Assembly (NCBI GenBank): GCA_013285445.1 | Contig: CP053448.1 | Span: 1,736,001 to 1,800,000 of the forward strand | Length of the DNA stretch: 64,000 bases | From: Pseudomonadota bacterium | GTDB lineage: Bacteria > Pseudomonadota > Gammaproteobacteria > Xanthomonadales > Wenzhouxiangellaceae | Direction: 5' to 3' | Part shown: positions 1 to 8,273 of the stretch, piece by piece | How the letters are laid out: each line of letters starts with the position of its first letter | Numbering within the stretch: the stretch's first letter is position 1 | Notes under the pieces: generated by a model | Databases searched by the model: none | The model's input: the letters and a program-made list of their open reading frames with translations, nothing else | Told to the model about the DNA's origin: nothing | Position numbers and translations under genes: made by a program

Positions 1-871
1 AGGCATCGTGCAGTTCCACTTCGACGATCTTGGCTTCCAGGATCACCTGGCGTTGAACGCTGCCCTGAATGGTGTCCAGCAGTTCACCGATCGCGCGTTG
101 CTCGTGCGGATAGGCGCGGACGGCAACGACACCCGAAATGGGATTGACCATGACGTTACGGCCATCCGGACTGTCGAAGACGCCTTCGATGGCGTCGCGC
201 AGTCCGGACCAGAAGTCGGATTCGCTTTCGGTTTCGATGCGCGTGCCGGTGGAGAGATCGCTGTCGCCACCACCCGCCCCCGGCTGGGCCAGCGGCGTCG
301 ATGTGGACATGCCGCTCAGGCCGTCCTGCAGGGCCGCCGGGCTTTCCGTCGACTGGCCGGAGCTGACTCGGGTACGCGAGCTGCCCTTGCGGTTGATGTC
401 GAGGTAGCTGACTTCGTAAACGCGAGTCTCCAGCCGTGGCGGGCGAACCAGGTAGCCGGTTTCGGTGCGCTGGAACTCCAGGCCGTAGACCTCGCGCACG
501 ATACGCAGGACTTCCGGCACCGTAACGTTGCGCAGCTCGAGCGAGATGGTCTGCTCAACATCCGGGTGTACGACCATGTTGATGTCGGTTTCGGCGACCA
601 GGCTCATCAGAAACTGACGTGCCGGTGCGCTTTCGACCGTGACGTGAAAGCGCTCTTCCGGTGGTGCGTCCACGCTGCCGCCGGTGAGGGGTGGCAGCAG
701 CAGATCGCGTGTCTCGTCGACCCCGGGAGGCTGTCTCGCCGCAGCCTCTTCCAGCGCCTGGCGAATGCTCTGGTCAATCTCGGTGGCGCGCTCGCCGGTT
801 GCAGTGCAGGCGGCCAGACCGGCTGTGAGCAAGCCGGTCAGGAGCACGGCTTGGTAGATACGTCTGCTCAT
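1..871 (-). CDS. mshL: MshL-type pilus secretin, N-terminal part (cut by window edge)
   Basis: This is the outer-membrane secretin of an MSHA-type type IV pilus. Only about 290 N-terminal residues are present, and the reading frame runs off the window at base 1. The start ATG at 871 overlaps the mshK stop as ATGA. The protein opens with a lipoprotein-like signal (hydrophobic stretch ending AGLAAC), then a low-complexity linker. Next comes a secretin N-domain (FHVTVESAPARQF, then NMVVHPDVEQ) typical of PilQ/MshL. A Ser/Gly-rich insert follows, and the cut comes at the start of the next N-domain (VILEAKIVEVEL). The pore-forming C-terminal part is outside the window. The family call rests on these motifs and on the PilM/N/O/P-like genes upstream; PilQ is the alternative name. 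Confidence 0.85.
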   Translation of the reverse strand, partial: MSRRIYQAVLLTGLLTAGLAACTATGERATEIDQSIRQALEEAAARQPPGVDETRDLLLPPLTGGSVDAPPEERFHVTVESAPARQFLMSLVAETDINMVVHPDVEQTISLELRNVTVPEVLRIVREVYGLEFQRTETGYLVRPPRLETRVYEVSYLDINRKGSSRTRVSSGQSTESPAALQDGLSGMSTSTPLAQPGAGGGDSDLSTGTRIETESESDFWSGLRDAIEGVFDSPDGRNVMVNPISGVVAVRAYPHEQRAIGELLDTIQGSVQRQVILEAKIVEVELHDA

Positions 872-1224
872 CGGTGGATGCCTCCTGATGGATCCCTGTC
901 GGTACGATACCGGTTTGCAAGGGTCAGAAACCGTTGATTGCCGGCTGCTTCGAGCACAACCCCGTCCGGCTCGATGGCGTTGACCCTGGCGCTACCGAGG
1001 CGGTCGCCGATCTGCACGCGCTGGCCGTTGATGACCGCGATCCTGCGTTGGGGCGAGATCAGCACCGACTGCAGGCGATAGGGCTGTTCGCGCTCGCCGT
1101 CAGCCGGCGCCCCGAACCACGCGCTGATCTCGGCGCTGTCGGGTGGCCGGGTCGGGTCGGGCGGTCCGGCAGCCTGCAGCACACAGCCGCCGGCGAGCAT
1201 GACAATCAGCGTGAAAAAACGCAT
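868..1224 (-). CDS. mshK: MshK-like pilus assembly protein
   Basis: This small exported protein (118 aa) sits between the PilO-like gene and the secretin, the position held by MshK/PilP. It opens with a hydrophobic signal segment (FFTLIVMLAGGC) followed by DPTRPPDS; a DPTRP motif is typical of MshK and related secretin-linking proteins. The remainder holds a short beta-rich domain (YRLQSVLISPQRRIAVINGQ) like the PilP C-terminal domain that docks on the secretin. It probably connects the inner-membrane platform to MshL. The gap to mshJ is 3 bases, and the stop overlaps mshL. Whether the Cys in LAGGC is lipidated cannot be decided from sequence alone. Confidence 0.75.
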   Translation of the reverse strand: MRFFTLIVMLAGGCVLQAAGPPDPTRPPDSAEISAWFGAPADGEREQPYRLQSVLISPQRRIAVINGQRVQIGDRLGSARVNAIEPDGVVLEAAGNQRFLTLANRYRTDRDPSGGIHR

Positions 1225-1227
1225 GGG

Positions 1228-1881
1228 CTAGACTCCGATCCAGCGCTCGTCGAGCGTCAAGCTGTAGAGAACGAGTTCGACCGCGCTCCGTGGCCATTCG
1301 GCGACGCTCAGGTCAAGCGCTTCCCAGAACACGCCGGGCGGCAGTGTTTCAAGCATGGCCAGATAGTTGCGTATGGCTTCGAAATCGGACTCGAAATGCA
1401 CCCGGACCCGGTGCATGAACACCCCGGGCACTTCGGCGCCGCCCGGCCCGATCAGTCGCTCGGGGGGCAAACTCTCGACGGCCAGCAGGCTTACGCCAGC
1501 CCGCTCGGCGAGCAGCTCGCTCAGTACTGCAATCGACTGTCGTGGCGTGGCAATGCCGCCATGTCGTTCGGTTAGACGCTGTTCCAGCTGTTTCGTTTCT
1601 GCCTCGAGTCGGGCCAGCCGGGCCTGCAGTGCCTGGTTGGGGTTCCGGCCCCGCGCCTGGGCCAGTTCCTGGATGCTTGTGGTGAGCGCAGAGACGCGCC
1701 CACGCACTTGCTCGAGGCTGGCCTGCACCGACTGCTGGCGCTCGCGAATCGGCTGCATCGCCAGCATGTCCCAAACCAGCCAGATCACGGCACAAACGGC
1801 CAGCAGTGTCAGGCTGCGCTCTCGCAGGCTCAGCGCATTGATGCGCTCGGTCAGTCTGCGCAGACGTGCCCTCCAGCTCAT
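1228..1881 (-). CDS. mshJ: MshJ / PilO-like pilus inner-membrane protein
   Basis: This is a 217 aa bitopic inner-membrane protein. It has one N-terminal transmembrane helix (about residues 21-40, SLTLLAVCAVIWLVWDMLAM), a long coiled coil (about 47-105) and a C-terminal ferredoxin-like periplasmic domain. That is the PilO/MshJ architecture. PilO-type proteins pair with PilN-type proteins to form the alignment complex of type IV pili. The start codon shares one base with the stop of the PilN-like gene upstream, so translation is probably coupled. The PilM-PilN-PilO-PilP-secretin order supports the assignment. Confidence 0.82.
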   Translation of the reverse strand: MSWRARLRRLTERINALSLRERSLTLLAVCAVIWLVWDMLAMQPIRERQQSVQASLEQVRGRVSALTTSIQELAQARGRNPNQALQARLARLEAETKQLEQRLTERHGGIATPRQSIAVLSELLAERAGVSLLAVESLPPERLIGPGGAEVPGVFMHRVRVHFESDFEAIRNYLAMLETLPPGVFWEALDLSVAEWPRSAVELVLYSLTLDERWIGV

Positions 1882-2480
1882 TATTCGGCCTCCGTCGTCG
1901 TCAGAATGAAGGTCACGCCGGGCATCTCGTCGTTGCTGGCTGAAATGCTGAAACGGCCAAAGGCCGTGCCCGTCAGCATTGCCTCTTCAGAAAGCCTGTC
2001 GAGGTATTCGGGCACCAGGCGGGCGGCTAGGGCCCTTCCGCTGATCGTCAGTTCCTGACCTTCTGCGGCCAGCCTGACGCCGGTCAGCCACAGTCCCTGC
2101 GGTACGGCGCGGGCCAGGGCGTCGATGTGTCCGAGCAGCTCGCCGTCGCGGGCGGGCAGCCGGAGCGCGAGCGCCTGTAGGCTGCTGTGCAGGTTTTCGC
2201 GGCGCGCCTCGAGCTGCTCGACCGCCCCGACAAGCTCCGGGTCGGGCTCCGATGGCGGCATGTCGGCACGCATCTCGCCGAGGCGTTCGACTGCTCGCTG
2301 CTCGGCGGCCAGCTGGCGCTGGTGTTCGGCCTCCAGCCGGTTGATGCGCTGGCCGACCAGGGCTGACCAGGCAAGAAGAAGCGCCAGTAGTCCGGCCGCG
2401 ATCCAGGCAATCGTCGCAGCCGAAAAGATGATCTGCTGCTTTCGAAAGATCGGCTGATAGAGGTTGATCTGCTGGTTCAC
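1881..2480 (-). CDS. PilN-like pilus assembly protein (MshI2 position)
   Basis: This 199 aa protein starts with MNQQINLYQP, the short cytoplasmic motif by which PilN binds PilM. A transmembrane helix follows (about residues 20-42), then a heptad-rich coiled coil and a C-terminal periplasmic domain containing LTISGRALAA. It should pair with the MshJ/PilO-like product and the MshI/PilM-like ATPase fold to build the inner-membrane platform of the pilus. The gene overlaps mshI by 4 bases and mshJ by one. In Vibrio-type MSHA loci the gene in this place is called mshI2; the symbol is left blank because that naming is not uniform. Confidence 0.8.
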   Translation of the reverse strand: MNQQINLYQPIFRKQQIIFSAATIAWIAAGLLALLLAWSALVGQRINRLEAEHQRQLAAEQRAVERLGEMRADMPPSEPDPELVGAVEQLEARRENLHSSLQALALRLPARDGELLGHIDALARAVPQGLWLTGVRLAAEGQELTISGRALAARLVPEYLDRLSEEAMLTGTAFGRFSISASNDEMPGVTFILTTTEAE

Positions 2481-3430
2481 AAACCAACCTCCTCGTGACG
2501 CAGGGCGCCGCCCAGTGCAATCAGCAGGGGTCCGGCGTGCTGGTCGGGCAGGGCGGTCTCGACGGTTGTGACATCATCGACCGAGTAGCCGGCAACCGGA
2601 ACGTTGAGCTGGTCCCTCAGACCTTCGATCAGCGCATCGTGAGCCGCGAAACCCGGCAGCACGTACAGTGCGCTGACCGGCGGCTGGCCGAAGTGGCTGT
2701 CGTAGTAGTCAAGCGAGCGCTGTATTTCGAGTGTGATCTGATCGAACGCCGCGGCAGCATCCTCCAGCATGGCCCCGATACCGGTGTCGAGCCGACGGCT
2801 CAGATACAGACTGCCCTGGTGGGTCAGTGTGATCAGCCCGTGATCGTCACTGAAATAGAGCAGCGCGACCCCGCGCACGTCCTCATCCAGGCGGCCGGCA
2901 AGATTGCGCATGGCCATTTCGGTGATGTCGATGGCGTGCAGCTCGCAGTCGGCGTTCTCGAGCAGGTCAATGCGCTCCTGGATCTCGCGTGCCCGGGCAG
3001 CTACGGCATACATCATGGCCTGGCCCTGGGGGCGATTCTGCTGCCCGGGAATCTCGAAAACATCAATGACTGCATCATCGATGTGGAAGTCGATCAGGTT
3101 CTTGACTTTCCAGCGCACGGCGGCGCGCAGTTCGGAGGGTTCGACCCGTGGTGCCTCGACCAGCAGCAGGTCATAGTGATCGACCGCCATAACCAGGTTG
3201 ACCGTTGAGTGATCGGGGGGCAGCGCTGCGCGCAGCGCTCGTTCGGGATCGCTGCGGCCCGATATCTCGATGCACTCGGCGTGCAGCAGGCGGGACTGCC
3301 GCCCGCGCTCCCGGTCGATGGTTGCAGCGGCGATCAGACCATTCGCGAGGTGGACGCCGGTAATGGTTCTGGCCTGCCGCCGTTTTCGGAACAATTTCAA
3401 GGCGAGACCCCCCTGGGATGTTTCTGGCAT
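2477..3430 (-). CDS. mshI: MshI / PilM-like pilus assembly protein
   Basis: This 317 aa protein is an actin-like PilM/MshI protein. It has the N-terminal KLFRKRRQ segment, beta-strand blocks typical of the ASKHA fold (VHLANGLIAAATI, GVALLYFSDDHG, LLIALGGALRH) and no membrane helix, so it should be cytoplasmic. PilM-type proteins bind the PilN N-terminus and organise the motor. It is the first gene of the operon inside this window. The 200 bases upstream hold no clear sigma70 promoter. Genes for the ATPase, pilin and prepilin peptidase of this system are not visible and would lie beyond the left edge or elsewhere. Confidence 0.8.
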   Translation of the reverse strand: MPETSQGGLALKLFRKRRQARTITGVHLANGLIAAATIDRERGRQSRLLHAECIEISGRSDPERALRAALPPDHSTVNLVMAVDHYDLLLVEAPRVEPSELRAAVRWKVKNLIDFHIDDAVIDVFEIPGQQNRPQGQAMMYAVAARAREIQERIDLLENADCELHAIDITEMAMRNLAGRLDEDVRGVALLYFSDDHGLITLTHQGSLYLSRRLDTGIGAMLEDAAAAFDQITLEIQRSLDYYDSHFGQPPVSALYVLPGFAAHDALIEGLRDQLNVPVAGYSVDDVTTVETALPDQHAGPLLIALGGALRHEEVGL

Positions 3431-3634
3431 CGACTGGCGCGTTGGTTGATGCAGGCACTGTCGTTATCGTTGGGCGCGCGCGTTGTCATCCTGCATGGCA
3501 GCTTATCACTTGCCAAGGTGTTTGCAACTGGTTGATCAAAATGTGAAATGTACTGCTGTCTGCCGGGCATGGTCAACGTTCTCCGCAGGCCTGTTGGCAC
3601 TGGATGTCGCAGTCCGGTAATGATTATGCAAGAT
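3431..3634. other. Gap between imuB and the pilus operon
   Basis: This gap of about 200 bases holds no open frame with a credible start and no strong hairpin. The pilus operon must be transcribed leftwards from here unless it depends on imuAB read-through, but no good -35/-10 pair was found. Confidence 0.4.
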
Positions 3635-5092
3635 TTATTCCGAAATCGGCCAGGCGTTGAAGAACCCGTGCACGAACCAGCCCTTGCGCGGCCGGTGCTC
3701 GTGAAATGCCCAGACTCGCCGGCCGAGCGAGTCACGGGCAACCCAGTAATCACGACAGATGTCTTCGCCATCCCACCAGCCCGACTCGATGCGTTCGGGG
3801 CCATCCTCCAGGCACAGGCGCTGCCGTGGGCAGCGGCGCGGTACAGGCAGCAGCCACAGGGGTCGCGGCGGGGATCGTTCGGTCACGGGTATCGTGTTGC
3901 CCGGCCGTGTCCAGGTCACGGCATGCTCTGGGCGATGGTCGGCGCAAGGCGCCAGACTGGCCAGCCCGTGCTCGCCCAGGCGTGCGTCCAGGCGGTCGAG
4001 CAGGGCTGACCAGGCATCGCCGCGGTTGTGGCCGGAGAACAGGTCGGTCTGCGGCGGGGAATAGGCAGCGGTGCTGTCGGCAGCGACCATTAGCGCATCG
4101 ATTGCTGCCGGTAGCCGCAGTGATTCGAGCTTGAGCACAAACAGTTCAAGCAGGTGATTGTCATCCCGGCCCGGGCGCGACAGCCCCAGCGTCAGCAGTA
4201 TGGTGCCGGCACGATCCTCGCGTTCCAATACGATCCTCAGGCGAGTCAGCGCATGATCCCGTGCCGTCATCCAGGCCTGGACATGATCGAGTGCACGCCG
4301 AAAAATGAACTGCAGTGCACCGCTACTGGCGGTGGCTGCCGGCAGTTCCAGCCTCAGCCGGCATTCATCGGGAGGACACCAGTGATCGAGCGCGGTTGCC
4401 TGCAGGCCGCTGCGCCTGAGCAGCGCCGCGCTGAATTTTTCACCAAAGCGGCGGGTGCGTTCCGGTAGCGGCAGCTGCAACCACTCGCCGAGCGTTCGCA
4501 GGCCGCAGCCTGCCAGGGCCCGGCGGGACCCCTGCGGAAGCGCCAACCGGTCAATCGGCAGCTGCGCCAGCAGGCGCTGTAGCGCAGTATGGCTGTCGGC
4601 GTGCCGGCCCAGCCGAGCCAGCAGGCCAGCGGCCATGGGGGTAACGGCCGTACCGATGCGACTATCGAGACCGGTACACATCAGCTGCTGCTCGAGCAGT
4701 GACAGTATGTTGTCGGTGCTGCCGCGCAAGCGGCGACTGCCGGTGATTTCCAGCACCACGGTATCCGGCGGATCGAGCACCACCTGGTGACTGTGGGCAT
4801 AGGCGATCAGCGCAAGCTGTTCAAGCAGCCTTGCCTCCATGGCCGGGTTTCGAGGCAGGCTCTGCAGCGACGGAACCACCGCCAGGGCATTGTCCAGCGT
4901 CTGGCCGGGCCGGACGCCGCGGCGCCATGCAGGCCAATTGACCTGAACGATGCGTGGAGGCCGGCTGGCGTCGTGCACGGCGACCGGATCGTGTTTCGGC
5001 GTCACGGGCCAGACTGCCTTCAGAAGCAGTCGTAGACAGTGAATACCGGCCCACAGTGTGGCCGGTTCGGATGCGGCGCGGGGCGGTGCCAT
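3635..5092 (-). CDS. imuB: ImuB, Y-family polymerase-like mutagenesis protein
   Basis: ImuB is a catalytically inactive relative of Y-family DNA polymerases. In the ImuA-ImuB-DnaE2 mutasome it acts as the clamp-binding hub for damage-induced translesion synthesis. The first strand reads WAGIHCLRLLL, where active enzymes carry the metal-binding Asp, and the acidic pair of motif III is not evident. This matches known ImuB. The little-finger region and a long C-terminal tail with WWDGEDICRDYW, typical of ImuB, are present. I chose the ATG at 5092 (MAPPRAAS), four bases after the imuA stop, over an in-frame start at 5122 that overlaps imuA. The product is about 485 aa. No dnaE2 is in the window. 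Confidence 0.88.
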   Translation of the reverse strand: MAPPRAASEPATLWAGIHCLRLLLKAVWPVTPKHDPVAVHDASRPPRIVQVNWPAWRRGVRPGQTLDNALAVVPSLQSLPRNPAMEARLLEQLALIAYAHSHQVVLDPPDTVVLEITGSRRLRGSTDNILSLLEQQLMCTGLDSRIGTAVTPMAAGLLARLGRHADSHTALQRLLAQLPIDRLALPQGSRRALAGCGLRTLGEWLQLPLPERTRRFGEKFSAALLRRSGLQATALDHWCPPDECRLRLELPAATASSGALQFIFRRALDHVQAWMTARDHALTRLRIVLEREDRAGTILLTLGLSRPGRDDNHLLELFVLKLESLRLPAAIDALMVAADSTAAYSPPQTDLFSGHNRGDAWSALLDRLDARLGEHGLASLAPCADHRPEHAVTWTRPGNTIPVTERSPPRPLWLLPVPRRCPRQRLCLEDGPERIESGWWDGEDICRDYWVARDSLGRRVWAFHEHRPRKGWFVHGFFNAWPISE

Positions 5093-5096
5093 GGTG

Positions 5097-5759
5097 TTAT
5101 CGCTGCGGCCGATGTCCGGCAAGCGTCACGACGTTGTCCGCTGCCGGCCGCAACTCGCCGGTGGGAGCTGTTCCGGCTGCGTGCATGATCGTGATCACCG
5201 GGCCGGGACGAACCATCAGCCGCAGTACTGCCGATGAAGCCGATAACTGCGGCTCCGGGCGATAGCAGACAAACAGCGGGGCGTCACCGCTTCTTGCGGC
5301 CAGCTGCAGGCGACGAAGCGCGGTGGGCGTAGCGGCTGCTGGCGCCGGCCAGGCAACGACTGCACCACACAGACCGCTTTTGAGGCACTGCTCACTTGCC
5401 CACAGGGTCTGGTCGGCGCGCCGGATGACGATCAGTCGACTCAGGTCCAGGCCGGCGCAGGCCAGCGTTTGGGGGCAGGGCAGCAGGGGCGGGGCGACGA
5501 GGACAACCGGTCTTCCGGATCGGGTCTGCCGGGCCAGGGCCGGCAGCAGCAGTCCGAACGCGCCGGCACCGGGATGCGTGGATATCAGCTCGGTCAGGCG
5601 GCTGCATGGCCAGCCGCCGCCGGGCAGTTGCCGGTCCAGCCAGGCCTGCCCGGTCGGCAGCGTATTGACGGCTGGCCGCTTGCGGCCCCGCCAGAGGTCG
5701 GAGCGGGTCGTCAGCAGGACATCGAGGCTGGGTGTGGATGACTGGTCGGGGGCCGGCAT
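5097..5759 (-). CDS. imuA: ImuA, RecA/SulA-like mutagenesis protein
   Basis: ImuA is a RecA-related protein that works with ImuB and DnaE2 in SOS mutagenesis. From the ATG at 5759 the product is 220 aa. It contains LPTGQAWLDRQLPGGGWP near the N-terminus and GLLLPALARQTRSGRPVVLVAPP, a RecA-like core lacking a classical Walker A, as in the ImuA/SulA-like family. A longer in-frame reading to 6053 is possible but would swallow the LexA box at 5789-5804, so the shorter start is preferred. imuB follows after four bases. The pair is divergent from the methyltransferase operon at 6084. Confidence 0.85.
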   Translation of the reverse strand: MPAPDQSSTPSLDVLLTTRSDLWRGRKRPAVNTLPTGQAWLDRQLPGGGWPCSRLTELISTHPGAGAFGLLLPALARQTRSGRPVVLVAPPLLPCPQTLACAGLDLSRLIVIRRADQTLWASEQCLKSGLCGAVVAWPAPAAATPTALRRLQLAARSGDAPLFVCYRPEPQLSASSAVLRLMVRPGPVITIMHAAGTAPTGELRPAADNVVTLAGHRPQR

Positions 5760-5788
5760 GATGCTGTCCTGAATGGTGAGATCACTAA

Positions 5789-5804
5789 CTATATTAAAAT
5801 ACAG
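5789..5804 (-). promoter_or_regulatory. LexA (SOS) box upstream of imuA
   Basis: Read on the minus strand the site is CTGTATTTTAATATAG. The LexA consensus of gammaproteobacteria is CTGT-N8-ACAG with an AT-rich centre, so only one base of the outer tetrads deviates. It ends 30 bases before the imuA start, where an operator would cover the promoter. This supports SOS control of imuA-imuB. Confidence 0.8.
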
Positions 5805-6083
5805 TTTCTCAGCGCGTGAGAATGATGGTTTCACCGGATTTGCGCATATCGCCTGAAATTGTCGGTCGGCCTTGTTAGGCTTGGTATCAATCCGGGCTGG
5901 GGAGGTCCGGTGACAAACCCGCACAAAGTGGCGGCCGAACCGGCGCAGGGGCCGGGTCAAGGCAGGCCATGGCACGAGACAACAATCTGAAGCACCTGAT
6001 GACCACGAGGCTTTGATCCGCTGGTGCCGGATGGTCATGTTCATTGCGTTCAATTCGTCAACCGACCAAGGAGAGCTGCGCGA
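5805..6083. other. Spacer between imuA and the betaine operon
   Basis: This divergent intergenic stretch of about 280 bases carries the imuA promoter on its left end. Upstream of the methyltransferase start it has a good ribosome binding site (AAGGAGAG at 6068-6075). No convincing -35/-10 pair for the rightward operon was seen. The long open frame across it on the minus strand is judged to be non-coding extension of imuA. Confidence 0.4.
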
Positions 6084-6965
6084 ATGTCACCGCAACTGCA
6101 GTCTGATCGGGAACAGGACTTCGGCCGGGATCCGGTCGAGGTCCGCGAAACCGATCATTACCAGAAAGAGTACGTTCATCGTTTCGTCGACAAGTGGGAC
6201 GAACTGATCGACTGGGATGCGCGCTATCAGAGCGAAGGTGATTTTTTTATACGCCTGCTCAAGGAGCGCGGCGCCCGGCGCATTCTGGATGTGGCGACCG
6301 GCACCGGGTTTCACTCGGTTCGCCTGGTCGAGGCCGGCTTCGAGGTGTGCAGCGTCGACGGGTCGGCCGAGATGCTGGCCAAGGCATTCGACAATGGCAA
6401 GCGACGCGGACACATCCTGCGCACCATCCAGGCCGACTGGCGCTGGCTCAATCGGGACGTGCATGCCGCCTACGATGCCGTCATCTGCCTGGGCAATTCC
6501 TTCACCCACCTGTTTTCGGAACGTGATCGCCGCAAGGCGCTGGCCGAGTTCTATGCCACGCTCAAGCACGACGGCTGCCTGATTCTGGACCAGCGCAACT
6601 ATGACGCCATTCTCGACGATGGCTTCTCGTCCAGGCACAAGTACTACTACTGCGGCCGCCAGGTCAGCGCCGAGCCTGAACATGTCGACGAAGGGCTGGC
6701 CCGCTTCCGCTATACCTTTCCGGACCGCTCGGTCTTCCACTTGAACATGTACCCGTTAAGGCGCGACTACACGCGTCGACTGATGCATGAGGTCGGTTTC
6801 CAGAAGATCGCCACCTATGCCGATTTTGAGGAGGATTCCGAGTGCGGGCGCTCGACGGATAATCCGGATTTCTTTGTTCATGTTGCCGAGAAGCGCTACG
6901 ACCCGGAGGAGCAACCAACCCTCGACGTTTCTGCTCAAACCAATCTCGACAAGGAGCCTCAATGA
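6084..6965 (+). CDS. Glycine/sarcosine N-methyltransferase
   Basis: This 293 aa SAM-dependent enzyme should convert glycine to sarcosine and sarcosine to dimethylglycine, the first steps of de novo glycine betaine synthesis in halophiles. The SAM motif I is ILDVATGTGFHSVRL at about residue 66. The N-terminal HYQKEYVHRFVDKWDELIDW and the CLGNSFTHLF segment are typical of GSMT from Ectothiorhodospira and Aphanothece. I chose the ATG at 6084 because AAGGAGAG sits eight bases before it; the frame opens earlier at 6024 without such a site. The stop overlaps the next gene as ATGA, so the two are translationally coupled. Confidence 0.9.
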   Translation: MSPQLQSDREQDFGRDPVEVRETDHYQKEYVHRFVDKWDELIDWDARYQSEGDFFIRLLKERGARRILDVATGTGFHSVRLVEAGFEVCSVDGSAEMLAKAFDNGKRRGHILRTIQADWRWLNRDVHAAYDAVICLGNSFTHLFSERDRRKALAEFYATLKHDGCLILDQRNYDAILDDGFSSRHKYYYCGRQVSAEPEHVDEGLARFRYTFPDRSVFHLNMYPLRRDYTRRLMHEVGFQKIATYADFEEDSECGRSTDNPDFFVHVAEKRYDPEEQPTLDVSAQTNLDKEPQ

Positions 6966-7807
6966 CCACCGAAAACTACTCCAAGGTCGTGCAGACCGCT
7001 CGCGAGTACTACAACAGCAAGGATGCCGACAGTTTCTATTTTCATATCTGGGGCGGTGAAGACATCCATATCGGCCTGTACAAGAACGACAGTGAGCCGA
7101 TTGCCGATGCCAGCCGCCGTACCGTGGCCCGCATGGCCGATCTGATCGGCCCGCTCGGCAAGCACCATCGGGTCATTGACCTGGGCGCCGGCTATGGGGG
7201 CTCAATGCGCTACCTGGTCCGGAAATACGGTTGTCGCTGTGTCGCACTGAATCTCAGCGAGGTCGAGAATGCGCGCAACCGCGAAATGAACCGCAAACAG
7301 GGCCTCGACAACAGCATCAAGGTCGTTGACGGTGATTTCACCCGCCTGCCTTACGAGGATGACTTCTTCGATGTGGTCTGGTCGCAGGATGCATTTCTGC
7401 ATTCCGGTGAGCGCGCGCGTGTGCTGGAGGAGGCGGTCAACGTGCTCAAGCCCGGTGGACAGCTGATCTTCACCGATCCGATGCAGGCCGACGACGCCCC
7501 GGCCGGCGAACTGCAGCCGATCTACGACCGCATTCACCTCGACTCACTGGGATCACCCAGCTTCTATCGCGAAGTGCTCGGTGAGCTGGGCATGGAAGAA
7601 CGCGTGGCCGAGGACCACAGTGAGCAGCTCTCGCGCCATTACGCCCGCGTGCGTCGCGAGCTGGTCATCCATGAGGAAGAGCTCGAAAACCGCGGGGTCA
7701 GCCGCGACTACATCGAGCGCATGAAGGTCGGGCTGCAGCACTGGGTTGACGGTGGCTACAAGGGTTACCTGAACTGGGGCATCTTCGTGTTTCGCAAACC
7801 TGACTGA
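6962..7807 (+). CDS. Sarcosine/dimethylglycine N-methyltransferase
   Basis: This 281 aa SAM-dependent enzyme (EC 2.1.1.157 type) completes betaine synthesis by methylating sarcosine and dimethylglycine. Motif I is VIDLGAGYGGSMRYL at about residue 70. The family-typical WGGEDIHIGLY near the N-terminus and the QDAFLHS motif are present, as is a C-terminal WVDGGYKGYLNWGIFVFRKP. It overlaps the glycine methyltransferase by four bases, forming a two-gene osmoprotectant operon. No betaine transporter or SAM-recycling gene adjoins it. The operon supports a salt-tolerant lifestyle, although betaine could also serve other roles. Confidence 0.9.
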   Translation: MTTENYSKVVQTAREYYNSKDADSFYFHIWGGEDIHIGLYKNDSEPIADASRRTVARMADLIGPLGKHHRVIDLGAGYGGSMRYLVRKYGCRCVALNLSEVENARNREMNRKQGLDNSIKVVDGDFTRLPYEDDFFDVVWSQDAFLHSGERARVLEEAVNVLKPGGQLIFTDPMQADDAPAGELQPIYDRIHLDSLGSPSFYREVLGELGMEERVAEDHSEQLSRHYARVRRELVIHEEELENRGVSRDYIERMKVGLQHWVDGGYKGYLNWGIFVFRKPD

Positions 7808-7883
7808 GCGGCCGGCTGGCGGGCGGGCCCGGCTCGTGACATCCGGCCCGGCCGGGGTGTTTCCCTGCAAGCGCCTGAGGCGA

Positions 7884-7945
7884 TACAATGGCGCGGTTCG
7901 GGCTGACGGTGGCCGGAGCGGTCGACCGGGCTCGGCTGTAGAATG
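7884..7945 (+). pseudogene. Degraded 5' half of a tRNA-Ser gene with a -10-like box
   Basis: Bases 7909-7938 read GGTGGCCGGAGCGG then TCGACCGGGCTCGGCTG. This matches the D-arm and anticodon-stem start of the intact tRNA-Ser at 8074 with one inserted G and few changes. A TACAAT box at 7884-7889 sits about where a promoter would be. No anticodon arm, T-arm or CCA follows, so this is a truncated duplicate, not a functional tRNA. Confidence 0.55.
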
Positions 7946-8031
7946 CAACCGGCATTTATTTCATTCCGCTTCGTGGTCTGAAAACTGCCCCGATCGCATG
8001 ACCGGTTTGAATCGGCTTGCCCTTGCGGCGA

Positions 8032-8059
8032 TTCAGCGTTTGCCGCGAGAGACTATAAT
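8032..8059 (+). promoter_or_regulatory. Promoter for the tRNA-Ser pair
   Basis: A perfect TATAAT lies at 8054-8059, 14 bases before the tRNA-Ser(GGA) 5' end. A weak -35 (TTCAGC, 8032-8037) is placed 16 bases upstream of it. It should drive both tRNA-Ser genes. Confidence 0.6.
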
Positions 8060-8073
8060 GAAGGGTGATATAC

Positions 8074-8164
<91 letters not shown>

Positions 8165-8183
8165 ATTCTGTCAGGTGCTCACC

Positions 8184-8273
8184 GGAGAGGTGGCAGAGCG
8201 GTTGAATGCACCGGTCTTGAAAACCGGCAAGGGCTGACGCCCTTCGAGGGTTCGAATCCCTCCCTCTCCGCCA
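8184..8273 (+). tRNA. tRNA-Ser (anticodon TGA)
   Basis: This class II tRNA of 90 nt has the same acceptor and T-arm as the upstream tRNA-Ser. The anticodon stem-loop CCGGTCTTGAAAACCGG gives TGA. CCA is encoded. It lies 19 bases after the first tRNA, probably in one transcript. Confidence 0.96.
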
